Assembly: GCF_000801105.2 (NCBI RefSeq)
Contig: NC_079516.1
Span: 31,516,790 to 31,580,789, forward strand
From: Raphanus sativus
Taxonomy: Eukaryota; Streptophyta; Magnoliopsida; Brassicales; Brassicaceae
Direction of reading: 5' to 3'
Length of the DNA: 64,000 nucleotides
Part shown: piece after piece, positions 50,277 through 61,038 of the stretch
Layout of the letters: each line of letters opens with the position of its first letter
Numbering within the stretch: the stretch's first letter is position 1
The notes under the pieces: model-generated
What the model saw: the letters and a program-made list of their open reading frames with translations, nothing else
The model's database searches: none
What the model was told of the DNA's origin: nothing
Translations under genes and position numbers: made by a program

Positions 50277-51760
50277 TGCTAGCTCACTCAGCTGGAGACA
50301 CTAGTGGTCAGCTCATCTCAGATTGGAGGAGTGTTAGGAGTTGAGATGGTGTGACCGGACCAAGGGCGGTTATGGTCCGGTTAGATGTGGTGCGGTCCGG
50401 ATGGGACCAGAGGTGTTTGGTGGTGCAGCCAGGCACTTGGCAATGTGCCAAAGGATGAAGTTCGATGTATGGGAGCAGTTGAGAGGCAGTTGAGAGGCGG
50501 TTGGACCAAAAGGACGCGTTGGTTCCTTTGGTGACCATTCGGCCAATCACTCTCACCCGTTCGCCCAAAGGCAGTTATCCACGCCTTCCTCTATAAATAG
50601 AGACCTTGGGCATCGATATTTGTCATCAGACAAAGAGGGGAAACTCTGCCGAAATTGCCAGAGAATCCAAGAGAGAAAGAGATCGGACGGTTTGCTTGTT
50701 GGCCGCTTGTGTGTGGTGGTGATTTGTTCTTGTCCGGCGACCAAGGAAGAGTTGTGGGAGGGAACCGTGTGCAGATGGATACAAGAGGAACCGAGAAGGG
50801 TAGTGGGAAGGATCAGAACCCATCGTCGGCCACTCCTAAGGTTAGTGATGCTAACCATTTACCATCGCCATGATCCATGGGTCCGGATGGATGGTCCGCA
50901 TGGACCAAGTGATGTTGGTTGCATCCGTTCTCCCTCCTTTGTTATTCTATCTCTTTTATTATATATTCTGATGTTGTCTGTGAGTTTAGACTCATAGTCA
51001 TGCCGCCAAGACATGGATTGGTCAGAGTAATCTCTCCATGGCCTTGGTTGGGCATGTAAGGTTGGATCTCCTACTTCCGGTTGAGGTTTGGGGATTCTGA
51101 CTTCATATATCTCTTAATTGGGATTTATCATGAATTTTCATGATGAAAGGATAATTTTATATCATTGATTTAGAGGTGGTCAGTTATGGCCAAAGGGGCT
51201 GTTCTAGGTTGAGATCGATATGATCAAGACCTGTTCTGAGAAATCTGACTTGACCATTCTCTTAGTTGTGAATTATCATGATTTATCATGGTTTTTATTT
51301 AGTTTTTGGAGACCTATCCGAGTGGGTCAAGTTTGGGGACAGAAACTAGTTCTAAGGGACTTAACCATGCATTGCTAGACTTGTTGCTAGGATATCGGTT
51401 TGATTGTGTATTTGATGGAGTTTATATGATTGCAGGATCTGGTCAGGATCGTGGGAAAGCCAAGGAGCTGTGAAGACTCAAGCCAAGGATGGATGTGTGA
51501 TGTGTGTTTAGATAGTTTGGAACTTATGATAGCCTATTGTGCAAACTGATTGATATTACTACATTGTATGGATCACATGGTTTGTATTAATAAAATGAAT
51601 GTTTAACTTAGCTTCCGCATCGCTTATCTATTGTATATGAACCTCAGATCACTTGAAAATGACTTAGAAAAATATGGACATAAACCGGCCAATTGCACTT
51701 AGATGATTAAGTTAAGGCTGCGGACTGGTTGGGTCAAGGGATCCAGGTTCGGGTCTTACA
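50277..51760 (+). repeat. Older Tekay-like LTR, main part, plus orientation
   Basis: Related to the LTRs above but diverged and in the opposite orientation: TATA-like tataaata at 50592-50599, several recognisable shared blocks (ctccatggccttggttg, the end ggttcgggtcttaca). It ends at 51760. The next bases are not a primer site, so it is a solo LTR or the 3' LTR of an element lost in the gap. ORFs at 50308-51000 are not supported. Confidence 0.75.
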
Positions 51761-52809
51761 CCTCCTGCGTTGTTGCAGGGATTGGAATGTTTCGTACGAA
51801 GGTGTCCTGCATATGTTTCGGCACGTGGACTTTATGCAGACCCAGGATACGGGACATGAGTTTTTTCGGTTCATGTTACCTGGTGTTAGGAATGGAAGCT
51901 GGTCGCTTCGGAGTCGGAGCCGGAGCTTCGAAACTTCGGAGTTGGACTTGGAACTTCTTCACGTGGGAATTTGAATTACGGGGTCCTGCTCGGACGAATC
52001 TGAAGGCCTGGGACTTGTTTACTCCCAACTGATTGCCCCTTATCTTTCGATTTCATGGGTGAAGGCGGGAGATAAAATGTTCTCCTTGGTCAGCCGAAGT
52101 TGCTCTATCTCATGAGCCTTGTCGTGAGCAGGACGTTCCTTCTCCAATGCCCTTCTCCAGTGTTTTTCTTAGACATGAGCCGTGTTTGAACTTGGAGGAT
52201 AGTCGTCTTTCCTAAGGCAGACCAGGGTCTATAGTAGGTATCCGTAGGCGCTGGGCCTGTCTGGAGATGATATTACAGGGTTTGGGACCCTGATCTTTTA
52301 TGTCGGTGGACAACTAGATTGCTTTCAGGTCCAATGTAGATCTCTCCCAGTGATGTAGGGTTTGATGGAGATGGACTTTCTGACACTTCAGTCCGCGTTG
52401 ACATTCGTCTGCTGGATGCAGGGTCCGTAAACCTGTACCAGGACCTTGGAGGAATGAAGATCTTATTCCCTCGTTTCTTGGTGTAAGGCCTTGATGGAAC
52501 GTGGTCCTCATATAGTACTGTTGTTCGGCTGGCGGAGACCACTCGTATATGTTGGAATCTGATGTAGGTGACCACCTGCCCCTTTCAGAAGCGGAAACTC
52601 TTGATCCCAAATTCGCATTATAGTGACAAGCATGATCCTTCTTTTTAGTGCAGGGCCTTGGTGGCATATAGCCACGTGTTTGCCAGATCTGAATGGTGTA
52701 TGGCTAGGACAACCAAAGGGATTATTGATTTACTTCAGTAAGTATGTCCTTACTTATGCCCCCAATGATTAGATACTGGCTGCAGGATGATCTTTTGAAG
52801 GGCATACAT
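51761..52809. other. Unassigned DNA, possibly Tat-related in minus orientation
   Basis: No gene recognised. The piece cccaactgattgccccttat at about 52025-52044 resembles the Tat LTR/polypurine junction at 32414-32440 in the same orientation, hinting at a minus-strand Tat LTR to its left. The ORFs at 52273-52667 (minus) show no family motif. Confidence 0.35.
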
Positions 52810-53217
52810 CCAGCTTCTGGATAGGTCCTCGACTTCCGGACTCTTGCTCAAGGAGAAACCAGGGACCGACCCCTGCCTTAGGTCCGACCCCCTTGATTAG
52901 ATCGACCCCTTGAAGCAAAATAGAAGTTTTCCGCCTAAAGGGAAACTTCCATTTTTCCGATTATGGAAGAGTTCCATTACTTGAAGCCGACATCTACAAC
53001 TATAAAAGGGGATCCCAAACCATAGAAGAAGGGATCGACTATTCGAGACTAGAAGATTAGAGTTTCGGCGACAAAGACTAGGGTTTATACACCCAAACAT
53101 TGTAGTCCCGATTCAAACACTCAATAACATCTTCTAGTTTACGATTTCTCTTGCTTTCATACAAATTATCTAGTGTTCCGTAGTACTTAAACGATCCTAC
53201 ACAAAAATACCCTAACA
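52810..53217 (+). repeat. Tat LTR, plus orientation, start unclear
   Basis: Homologous to 32018-32423 reversed. Shared blocks: ctggataggtcctcgacttcc, agcaaaatagaagtttt, the TATA-like ctataaaagggg at about 53000, and the end ccctaaca at 53217. The left end does not show the TGTTGGGG start and is probably truncated or diverged. Confidence 0.78.
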
Positions 53218-53220
53218 GTT

Positions 53221-53238
53221 TGGCGCTAGAAAGAGGGG
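53221..53238 (+). other. Candidate primer binding site of the Tat element
   Basis: tggcgctagaaagagggg, three bases after the LTR end at 53217. The position and leading TGG fit a primer site; I do not assign the tRNA from memory. Confidence 0.7.
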
Positions 53239-53252
53239 AGTGATCCAACTAC

Positions 53253-54551
53253 GTGACGATGACACTAGAGGACGATACCAACCGAGCAGAGATGACTCCG
53301 AGGGATATCGAGCTCCTCAACAAGCTCGAGTTTCTTCAAAGTCAGGTTACCGATCTTCACAAAGCTCGGGAGAACACACCCGGAGGTCCTGACCTTCTCC
53401 TCGAAGTTCAAACCCTAAAAGACCAACTTGGAGAACACTACAAGCATCTACAGCAGAGCGCCGAAAAGCTAGACGCCATAGAAGCGGAGAATCATGTCCT
53501 CCGGCAAGAGAACCAAACCCTCAGTGAAACTAGCAACAAGCGAAAGCAGTTCTGAACTAGGGTTTGACCGATGGCTTCGCTCAACACTCCACGCGATGGT
53601 GAAGGAGCACCTCATCGACCCGTCTCCGCCGACAAGGTCGAGAAGCTGTGAACGATGGGACCCTAGTGCAAGTGGAAAGCGATTCCGATACGGAGGACGA
53701 AGAGTATTCACCCGATGACCATGGGATCTCAGATCCGGCTCTAGCAGCCTACTTAGAAAGGGTGGTCTCCGAAAGGTTCGGCACCATTCAATCTATGGTA
53801 GAAAGGCTCCCAGGGGTAGCTCCTCCTATTCGAAGGAGCAATCAAGGGTCCTACTCGAATACACCTTTCGTGGAAGAGATTGCTTCGGTGGAGATGCCAC
53901 AAAGTTCTCTTTCCCGAGCATAAAGATGTATGAAGGTACGAGGGATCCTGACAATCATATCGCCCAGTACAAGCAAGGGATTCAGATCAACCTTGACTAG
54001 CCCTGCTCTCCAGTGGTACATCAATCTTCCTACCAGATCCATCAAGTCCTTTGCAGCCCTTAGCGACAAGTTCGTAGAGCAATTTGCTAGTAGTCACAAC
54101 TTAGAGAAGAACTTAGACGACCTCTATGAAGTCCTCCAGCATAGGAACGAACCCCTTCGTACCTACATAACACGCTTAAACCAAGAGAAGGTGGCTATCC
54201 CTTAATGCAACACTGATACGGCTATCTCAGCCTTCAAGCGGGGCCTACCCCCGGAAGGAGATCTCTACAAAGAGCTGATCAAGTACAAGTGCAGGACTAT
54301 GGAGGACGTATTGTCTCGTGCTTGGGCTCAAGTAAGGTGGGAAGAAGAAGTCGCTAGCAGGGCCAAAGCCTGTCCAAAGTACGATCAGAAGTCATCAAAG
54401 CCTACTAGGAATGACCGCGATGAGCCCTCTCATCCAAAGTCCGCTAGAGAGACTAGTATCCCGAACAGAGGCAGGTACCAACATCGACCTTTGCCTAGAT
54501 CCGAGGGAATGATGGTGTCTACTTGTCCTGATATCTCTCATCTTGCGATAT
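53253..54551 (+). pseudogene. gag: Tat-lineage Gag fragment 3, with N-terminus
   Basis: The only Tat gag here with its N-terminus: ATG at 53259, then a likely coiled coil (ELLNKLEFLQSQVTDLHKAR, LQQSAEKLDAIEAENHVLRQ). A frameshift near 53550 moves coding to another frame, followed by an acidic part (VQVESDSDTEDEEYSPDDHG), the capsid part with an internal deletion near 53975 and a TAA at 54203, and the Lys/Ser-rich linker. It ends where an LTR-B element inserted at 54552 (gcgatat). Confidence 0.85.
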
Positions 54552-55896
54552 TGATATACCATGGATTTTACCCGTTTTCTACCATGGTATACTAGCATTT
54601 TATTATACATCTAATCTGTTTTCTAGCAGGTATGTTTTCAGGTTCAGGAGCGTTTCGTGATAAAGTGATGTTTTTGGAGCATTTTGGAGTACAAGAGATG
54701 ATACACCCGAGTTGACCATTCAAGACCAAGTCGGAAGTCAACATTGTGATAAGAATCGATCGATACTCGTCCAGAGTTGTCGATCGATGTAGCTGAGAAG
54801 ATCCGCGAACTAGAAGATTATAATCGATTGATACACATCTAGTGTTGTCGATCGATATCAAGGACGAAATGGTTTAGCCGACTACTTCACCAAGACTTCA
54901 CCAAATTACGAGATTGCCCCTGACGAGTTTTTAACCTAATGGAAATGCTTAAATATTCCTGCTAAGTCTTTTTTGACGGCAAATTTTGAAGCAAGCTTTG
55001 GAAGAGTCTAAGTTATCACAAAGCAGAGAGTGTGAGAGAGAGACTAGAGTTTTACATGTTTTGAGAGATTGGAGAGATTTGTGAACTCCATTTGTTATTC
55101 TACTTTCATCTATCTATGCAATTCTTTCATCTATCTATTGTTATGAATTGTTTAGCTATGTCTGAGTAGTCTACTTGTTAGATCTAGGGTTTAAATAGGT
55201 TTGTGGGATTACCCCAAACTATAATTTCTAAGTTGTGATATTCATCAAATATATTACACCCTAAGCTTGTTCTAGAGTAGCTAACTAGAATATAGATCAC
55301 TAGGATCTTTGATATCTTGAATTATCTGTTTGAACAAGTATCTCTTTGGAGAAGAGCTAACCGCCCTCCTTGAGATCTAGTGTTCATTATAGGCTTGCGC
55401 CTAGGCATATCTAGAAGCCGTCGATCGATATCCCGACAGGTGAATCGATCGCCGAGCGAAAGGTGTATCGATCGATATCTCTAAAGGATATCGATCGACT
55501 CTTTTTCTATGTCAACATACGATAGTTGAGGCCAGAGATCTAGATTATTTAACCAGTGAGACATCACTGAGAGTTAAGCGACTGAGTTCTATAGTATCAT
55601 GCAAACAACTTGTTAGGCATTTATAGACATTATAATCTCCATTCCTGAATAAAAGCCCTAAGTCTAGCACTTTTCATTTAATTGAAACACCCATCATATT
55701 GTTAGTTAGAGCAACTACCTTGCTCATTTTATGAATTTTTATTTACATTTTCATCATTAAAACCAACTTCACCTAGGATTGATTAATTGATTAGATTTAA
55801 TTGGTTCCCTAGCTCCTCGTAATTCGATCCCTAAGTACTACAGTTGTACCTCTTATTTGAGAGAGTAAGCTCTACTGGATAATTTGAGCACTATCA
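54552..55896 (+). repeat. LTR-B (1,345 bp), 5' LTR
   Basis: Starts TGATATACCATGG, ends gagcactatca. Contains TATACCATGG/CCATGGTATA at its start and about seven TCGATCGA-type sites (for example near 54758, 54781, 54850, 55422, 55469, 55491). The intact reference copy of this LTR in the window. Confidence 0.9.
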
Positions 55897-55900
55897 AATT

Positions 55901-55918
55901 TGGCGCCGTTGCCGGGGA
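55901..55918 (+). other. Primer binding site, tRNA-Asp type
   Basis: TGGCGCCGTTGCCGGGGA, four bases after the LTR end. Confidence 0.92.
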
Positions 55919-56009
55919 ACTTTGATCGCCATTAGATTTAATCTTATTAATCTTAGGTTTTTCTTTTTACCCCCTTTCTGATTATATTTTTTCTTGTCTT
56001 TTCAGGTAC

Positions 56010-57386
56010 ATGCCCAGCAATACCAGAAGCAACAGGGGAAATCAACTACTGTTCTCAGAAGATCCTGCACACTTAGAACGCTCAATCCGCAAAGACCTAC
56101 GCTCCGCATCGATCGACAAAACCGCATTACCGTCGACTGATATTCACGTTCAACCGTCGACTGACACGCAGACAGCACCATCGACAGATACTGTTCGCCG
56201 ATCCACATCGTTCGATATTACTCACCGTACATCGATCGATACTAACCCGCGAAGCATGGTTGCGATTGTTATTCTCACGCAGGACCAGAATGGAAACCTG
56301 TATGACCAAGATGGTCATCTGCGTAATGCAACAGGTCAGAAGCGAGATGCACAGGGAAACATAATCCCTGAGCCTGAAGCCGAGGCTACAGGAGAAGCTC
56401 AAACACGATCGTTGGCAGACTACAATCATCCAGACGAGTACTACACCAACAGATCAGCTATTCGACTTCCAGAGATTCAGAAGCCGAACTTCGAGCTCAA
56501 GCCTCAGTACTACTCTCTCATGTCTCAGATACCTTATTCTGGGTTATCACACGAGCATCCTATGGACCATCTGGAGAGGTTCGAGGATCTTATCGCTGCT
56601 ATTCGTATGGATGGAGTCCCTGAGGACTACCTACTCTGCAAGCTCTTCAAATACTCACTGATTGGAGAAGCTTCACACTGGCTCAAGCAACTACCTATAG
56701 GATCACTGACATCCTGGACCAACATCAAAAACGCCTTCCTGCGTAATTTCTTTGATGAGGCACGCGCTGAAGACTTAAGGAGCAAAATCGCCACTTTCAC
56801 GCAAAAGCCTGGTGAGACTTTTAAAGACGCGTGGATCAGATTTAAGTTCTTCCAGCGAGACTGTCCACACCATGGATTCAAAGAAGTGCAGCTGCTAAGC
56901 ACTTTCTACAGAGGTATCACCTTGAGGTATCAGATGGCTCTTGATACTGCTAGCGAGGGGAACTTCAACACCAGGAATCCAATAGAGGCTGTGAGACTTA
57001 TTGAGAACCTAGCCAACAGCAGCAGCACCAATAACACTGACTCTGACAAGAAGAAATCAGTTGCAGCCATCGGGGAAGACCAGATGAATGAAGTCAGAGC
57101 CAAGATAGATGCTTTACATGCATTTATGGGGCAGCCAGTCTGCTCAGCTGAAGAAGGAGAGGCTAGAGAAGATGATATAGAGGAATATGTGAACTACATT
57201 GGAGGTACTGGATTTCAGAGATATGGAAACCAGAGTGGAAACAGAAATTTTTTTGGCAGTGGTCAGAAGAGTAACTACAACCAGAGTTCACAGTATCATA
57301 AACCCTTCACCAACACCAGGAACTACGGCAACTCAGCTTACCAAAACCCACTACCCCCACCCAGGAGAGTAAGTTCGATGCCATGA
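56010..57386 (+). CDS. gag: Athila-like Gag of LTR-B family, 458 aa
   Basis: The best copy of this Gag. The start at 56010 (MPSNTRSNRGNQLLFSEDPA) follows a 90-bp leader. Residues 28-90 are Ser-Ile/Thr-Asp-rich (SIDKTALPSTDIHVQPSTDT). A short NLYDQDGHLRNATGQKRDAQ module follows. The Gag core is about 150-330: FELKPQYYSLMSQIPYSGLS, DHLERFEDLIAAIRMDGVPE, CKLFKYSLIGEASHWLKQLP, QRDCPHHGFKEVQLLSTFYR. C-terminal Asn/Gly/Tyr-rich tail, no zinc knuckle. Ends at a TGA four bases into the next frame (57383), so Gag and the linker/protease overlap by ATGA, possibly a mutation in an ancestral fusion. Confidence 0.87.
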   Translation: MPSNTRSNRGNQLLFSEDPAHLERSIRKDLRSASIDKTALPSTDIHVQPSTDTQTAPSTDTVRRSTSFDITHRTSIDTNPRSMVAIVILTQDQNGNLYDQDGHLRNATGQKRDAQGNIIPEPEAEATGEAQTRSLADYNHPDEYYTNRSAIRLPEIQKPNFELKPQYYSLMSQIPYSGLSHEHPMDHLERFEDLIAAIRMDGVPEDYLLCKLFKYSLIGEASHWLKQLPIGSLTSWTNIKNAFLRNFFDEARAEDLRSKIATFTQKPGETFKDAWIRFKFFQRDCPHHGFKEVQLLSTFYRGITLRYQMALDTASEGNFNTRNPIEAVRLIENLANSSSTNNTDSDKKKSVAAIGEDQMNEVRAKIDALHAFMGQPVCSAEEGEAREDDIEEYVNYIGGTGFQRYGNQSGNRNFFGSGQKSNYNQSSQYHKPFTNTRNYGNSAYQNPLPPPRRVSSMP

Positions 57387-58428
57387 TTGATAGAGTTCTA
57401 GAAGGACAGCAGAAGCTTACAGTAGACTTCAATGGGAAGATTGACTCTGTCTTCAACAATCTGACCACAAGAATAGACACCATTTGCACTCAAGTTAAGA
57501 AACTTGAGACACAGATTGTCCAGACTGAAGACTCTATTAGGAGAATTGAAATTTCTAAGGAAGTAGGGGAAGGAAGCAGGAAACACCACGTGAATGCCAT
57601 TATAGATGATGATTTCTGGCAAGGGGTGAAGCATGAGAAGCTACAAGAAGGAGACTTTGAAGTGGAAAGTTCACTATGTTTCGGAGGATCACAATGGTGT
57701 CGATCGACACCAACTAGTCCACATCGATCGACACCAACAATGTCATTTTCGGATAAGACTGCAGATTGCAACGCGGTTAGGATATTGACACGTGCTGAAT
57801 TCACGGCTTTGAATCCTCACCCACCCACCCACACCTACGAAGATATCGACCGACGAGACGAGCCACTCATCGATCGACACAAAGATGAGAGACGTATCGA
57901 TCGACCCTTTTCTCCACCTATCGATCGACACGCACCTCTCACATACCGAGTGCAACTATCATCGATAGACAGCAACCGAATCAATGCACTCAAACCCACA
58001 CCGAAACCACAAGCTAACCCTACAGAGACTACTGGTAACCCTTCAGACACTACACCAACATCAGAGGGCACTGAAGGAAGAAGGTTAAGGAGTAGGAAGG
58101 AGAAGACTCCTAAGAACCTTAAGAGGGGAGCTAATGAGAAGGAGATTGATGGTTTCACTAAAAGAGTTATCAGAATCCCACCAGAGAAGCCCTTTGAGGA
58201 GGTTTACTTCACAAGTAGATTGTGGATGTTCTTCAGAGAAATAAGGGAGGCTGAAAATGACATTAGAAGAAGGTTTGACAATGTCAGAGAAGATATGAGG
58301 AAAATGATTACTTTGAAGAAGAAGAGTGACCCTGGGAAGTTTGCAATACCATGTGTAGTACAAGGGATTGAATTTCCTCATGCATTATGTGACACTGGTT
58401 CATCAGTCAGCATCTTACCAAAGGTCAT
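57383..58428 (+). pseudogene. Gag-protease linker and truncated protease of LTR-B element
   Basis: Coiled-coil candidate (DRVLEGQQKLTVDFNGKIDS), Ser/Ile-Asp-Arg repeats (PHRSTPTMS, IDRHKDERRIDRPFSPPIDR), basic LRSRKEKTPKNLKR, then protease start VVQGIEFPHALCDTGSSVSI with an intact DTG. The domain is cut after SILPK by the CACTA terminus. Overall more intact than the copy at 27407. Confidence 0.87.
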
Positions 58429-59070
58429 CACTACAAGAAATCTCACTATCCAAAGCACAACAGGATAGCGTTTTTTTTTATTGTGCTATGGTTGACATAC
58501 CTCTTACTTTTAGATAGCGTTTGTAAAAATGCAAACGCTATGTTTGGTTGGTCCGATTTTAGTTTTTCAAAAGCTTTTTCGAAACATAATATACATAGCA
58601 CTTTCATTTTAGAAACGCTATGCATAACTGAAGCGGGAAAAAATTAATTTTCCCTCTCACCTTTATATCACTTTCCTTCTCATTCTATTATATTTGCCTC
58701 CAAAAATCCTACCCCTAAATCCTAAAACCAAAATTTTAAACACAACCCCTAAACTATAAACAAAATTTTTTAACTCTAATATTTTAACATCAAATCTTAA
58801 ATTTAACTTCAAATCTTAAATATAAACTCAAAAAATAATATTTTCAAAAATTAATCTTAAAACTTAAATCAATACTTCAAATCTTTTAACCTTCAAACCA
58901 TGTATTCAAACCTTTATTCTAAACTCCAAACTTAAAAACTAATCTTAAATTATCATATATCTTAAACTTTAATTAAAATTTTCAACTCTAACTTTTTATT
59001 ATTTAACTTTAAATTTAATCTCAAAGTCTAATATTTAATTTTGAATCTAAACACAAACTTTAAACTCTAA
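58429..59070 (+). mobile_element. CACTA (En/Spm-type) transposon terminus
   Basis: Starts CACTACAAGAAATC, the standard CACTA terminal inverted repeat, inside the protease of the LTR-B element. Subterminal copies of aaacgctat/atagcgttt in both orientations follow, including a perfect 10-bp inverted pair at 58514-58541. The rest to 59070 is AT-rich and C/T-skewed with no ORF. The opposite end was not found in the window, and a Helitron end appears at 59071, so the true extent is unknown. Confidence 0.78.
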
Positions 59071-60582
59071 CTAGATTCTCACCCGCCCGTCAGAGGACGG
59101 GTATATTTTTGTTTTTAATTTAACTTTTTTAGCAATTAAATTTTTATATTTGTATTTTTAATCATTATATGTGTTTTTTGTTGTAATCATATTTGTGTAT
59201 ATTATTTTAAAAAATATATTATTAAGAAGTTTTGATAATTGTATTGAATTTGTGATGTTGCATAACTATACACTTATGCCCAATTTTTGTTCAAATCGGA
59301 TCCGGATCTGCAGTTAAACTGATAAACCCAACAATCCGGTTTGTAATTTGTTTGTGTTTTAGAAAAAAAAATTATTATTTAATAATCTGGTATAACTCAA
59401 AACCGGTTGCCAGTTGAACTACTGGTTGAACCAATACGTATTTTTAATTAGTAACGCATATGATTTTTAGTTGTATTATTAGAATCTGTTTGTATTCTAA
59501 TTTGGAAGTTAGACTTTTTATTTTCTTATAAAATAAGATTATACAATCTTGTGGATCATGAATCTAATATAACAAAGTTAACTGTTGTGATTTGGCATTA
59601 GTTTATTTTGTTATCAATTATCTATTATAATATTATGTTTTATATTTATATTATTTTAGATTTAAAATTTAATTTTCTTATTCACATTAGACATTAATAA
59701 TACTTAAAGATTTTCAGTTTATAATATAACTCGTAAACTGAAATTTTATACTGCTTGTTTAGGATATAACTCGTAAACACATAAGATGCTGCTAGATTTT
59801 GAAAGCGTGGGATTATTTTCAAAACATTTCAAAATTTATTTAATATAAATATGTATTCTTATACATTTATATTTATAAATGAAACATTGTATTGAGTGTT
59901 TTAAAATCCGATCCGACCCGCAGTTAAATTGACAAATTGTGTGGTCTCGTATGTAGTGCGGTTTAGTTTAAAAAAAAATATTATTTAAAAATCCTATAAA
60001 ACCCGTAAAAACAACTAAAACCCGTGATCTGGCTACCGGTTGAACTGATAGATGATCCAATATGAAATTCTGTTTGACTTAAATTATTATAATCAAATTA
60101 AATTTTCATCTTGTTATAAGGGTAATAGATCAATATTCAAGAGGATGCATACTAAAAAAAAATATTTGAGCATCAATAATTTGTATATGTTTATTACAAT
60201 TTAATGGTTTATGTTTGTAAATATAATTTTCATTTAGTTAGTTAGTTTACTTTTGTTATTCACATGTTATTAGATTTTTTGATGTTTTGTTTATGACTTA
60301 TTTTAAATTTTAATTTAATTTCATTATTCGCATTAGAAATGTAAATATTTAATATTTTTAATCTTTATATATATATAATTATGTTTTACAACTAAGTAAA
60401 CCATTGATTCATACTCTCTTGCATCAATTTATGTTAATGTAATATTTTATGATATAATTGTGTTAATATATTTGTTGAATTAGTTAATATTTGATAAATA
60501 TATTATATGTGTTTGAATAACCCGTAAAATATATATTCATAAAAATATCAAGTAACATGTTTCGTTGTGTTTTAAATATTAA
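59071..60582 (-). mobile_element. Helitron-like DNA, minus orientation, extent uncertain
   Basis: The minus strand ends ...CTAG|T at 59071 with a hairpin CCCGTC-ctct-GACGGG (about 59084-59101) just upstream, as in Helitron 3' ends. The 5' end (TC) is not identified. Inside are two diverged copies of a segment with 'ggttgaactactggttgaacc' and 'ggttgaactgatagatgatcc' (59275-59440 and 59895-60070), related to part of the Helitron at 12341. No protein gene; AT-rich. Confidence 0.55.
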
Positions 60583-61038
60583 CTAGATTTTGACCCGCGC
60601 TTCAAAAGCGCGGGTTTTTAAAATATAAATAAAGTAATATGCTATGTTATATCTTATTGTAGAAGGGAATTTTATTAAAATTTATAATTTTTGAATTAGT
60701 TTATTTGAAATTCGTATGTACACTCATATGTAATTTTTTAGTAGGTATGAGCATTTTATCGGGCCGAAAAAATGAACCACTCAAAAATGCAGGCTCAGTT
60801 CGGGTCTCGAACCAGAAATTTTTTATATATTGGATATAATTTTGGACCCATGGATCTCTTTATAAGTTTGGACCTATCCGAGACCGGATCGAATATCCAA
60901 AGTATTTCAATTGTATATTTATTTATTTTGGATAAGTTTTTGGTATTACATATATTTAAAACTATATATTTAAGATGGCACGGTATATAATATAATTTAA
61001 TTCATTTTGATAATTAATCTCTAAATTAGATCCATTAT
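60583..61038 (-). mobile_element. Second Helitron 3' end, minus orientation
   Basis: CTAG at 60583-60586 preceded (on the minus strand) by the hairpin CCCGCGCTT-caa/ttg-AAGCGCGGG at 60594-60614, nearly the same as the hairpin of the Helitron at 12341. The sequence to the right has no gene, and the 5' end is not clear; TCTAATTTAG near 61030 is only a weak candidate. It ends before the LTR at 61039. Confidence 0.6.

Larger units (their letters stand above)
54552..58428 (+). mobile_element. LTR-B Athila-like element, 3'-truncated by a CACTA transposon
   Basis: Plus-strand element with complete 5' LTR (54552-55896), tRNA-Asp primer site, leader, Gag and the start of protease. The five bases gatat before the LTR are the candidate target duplication; the other copy is not in view. 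Coding stops within the protease at 58428 where CACTACAAGAAA begins. Confidence 0.88.

Noticed and set aside
50620..50997. 125-codon ORF in the older Tekay-like LTR
   Set aside because: Sits over the TATA region of an LTR and resembles the leader of a transcript, not a protein; no family motif.
51703..52032. Two overlapping ORFs after the older LTR end
   Set aside because: They begin in the LTR, overlap in different frames and show no recognisable domain.
60772..60990. 72-codon ORF in AT-rich DNA
   Set aside because: Isolated, no similarity recognised, inside Helitron-like sequence.
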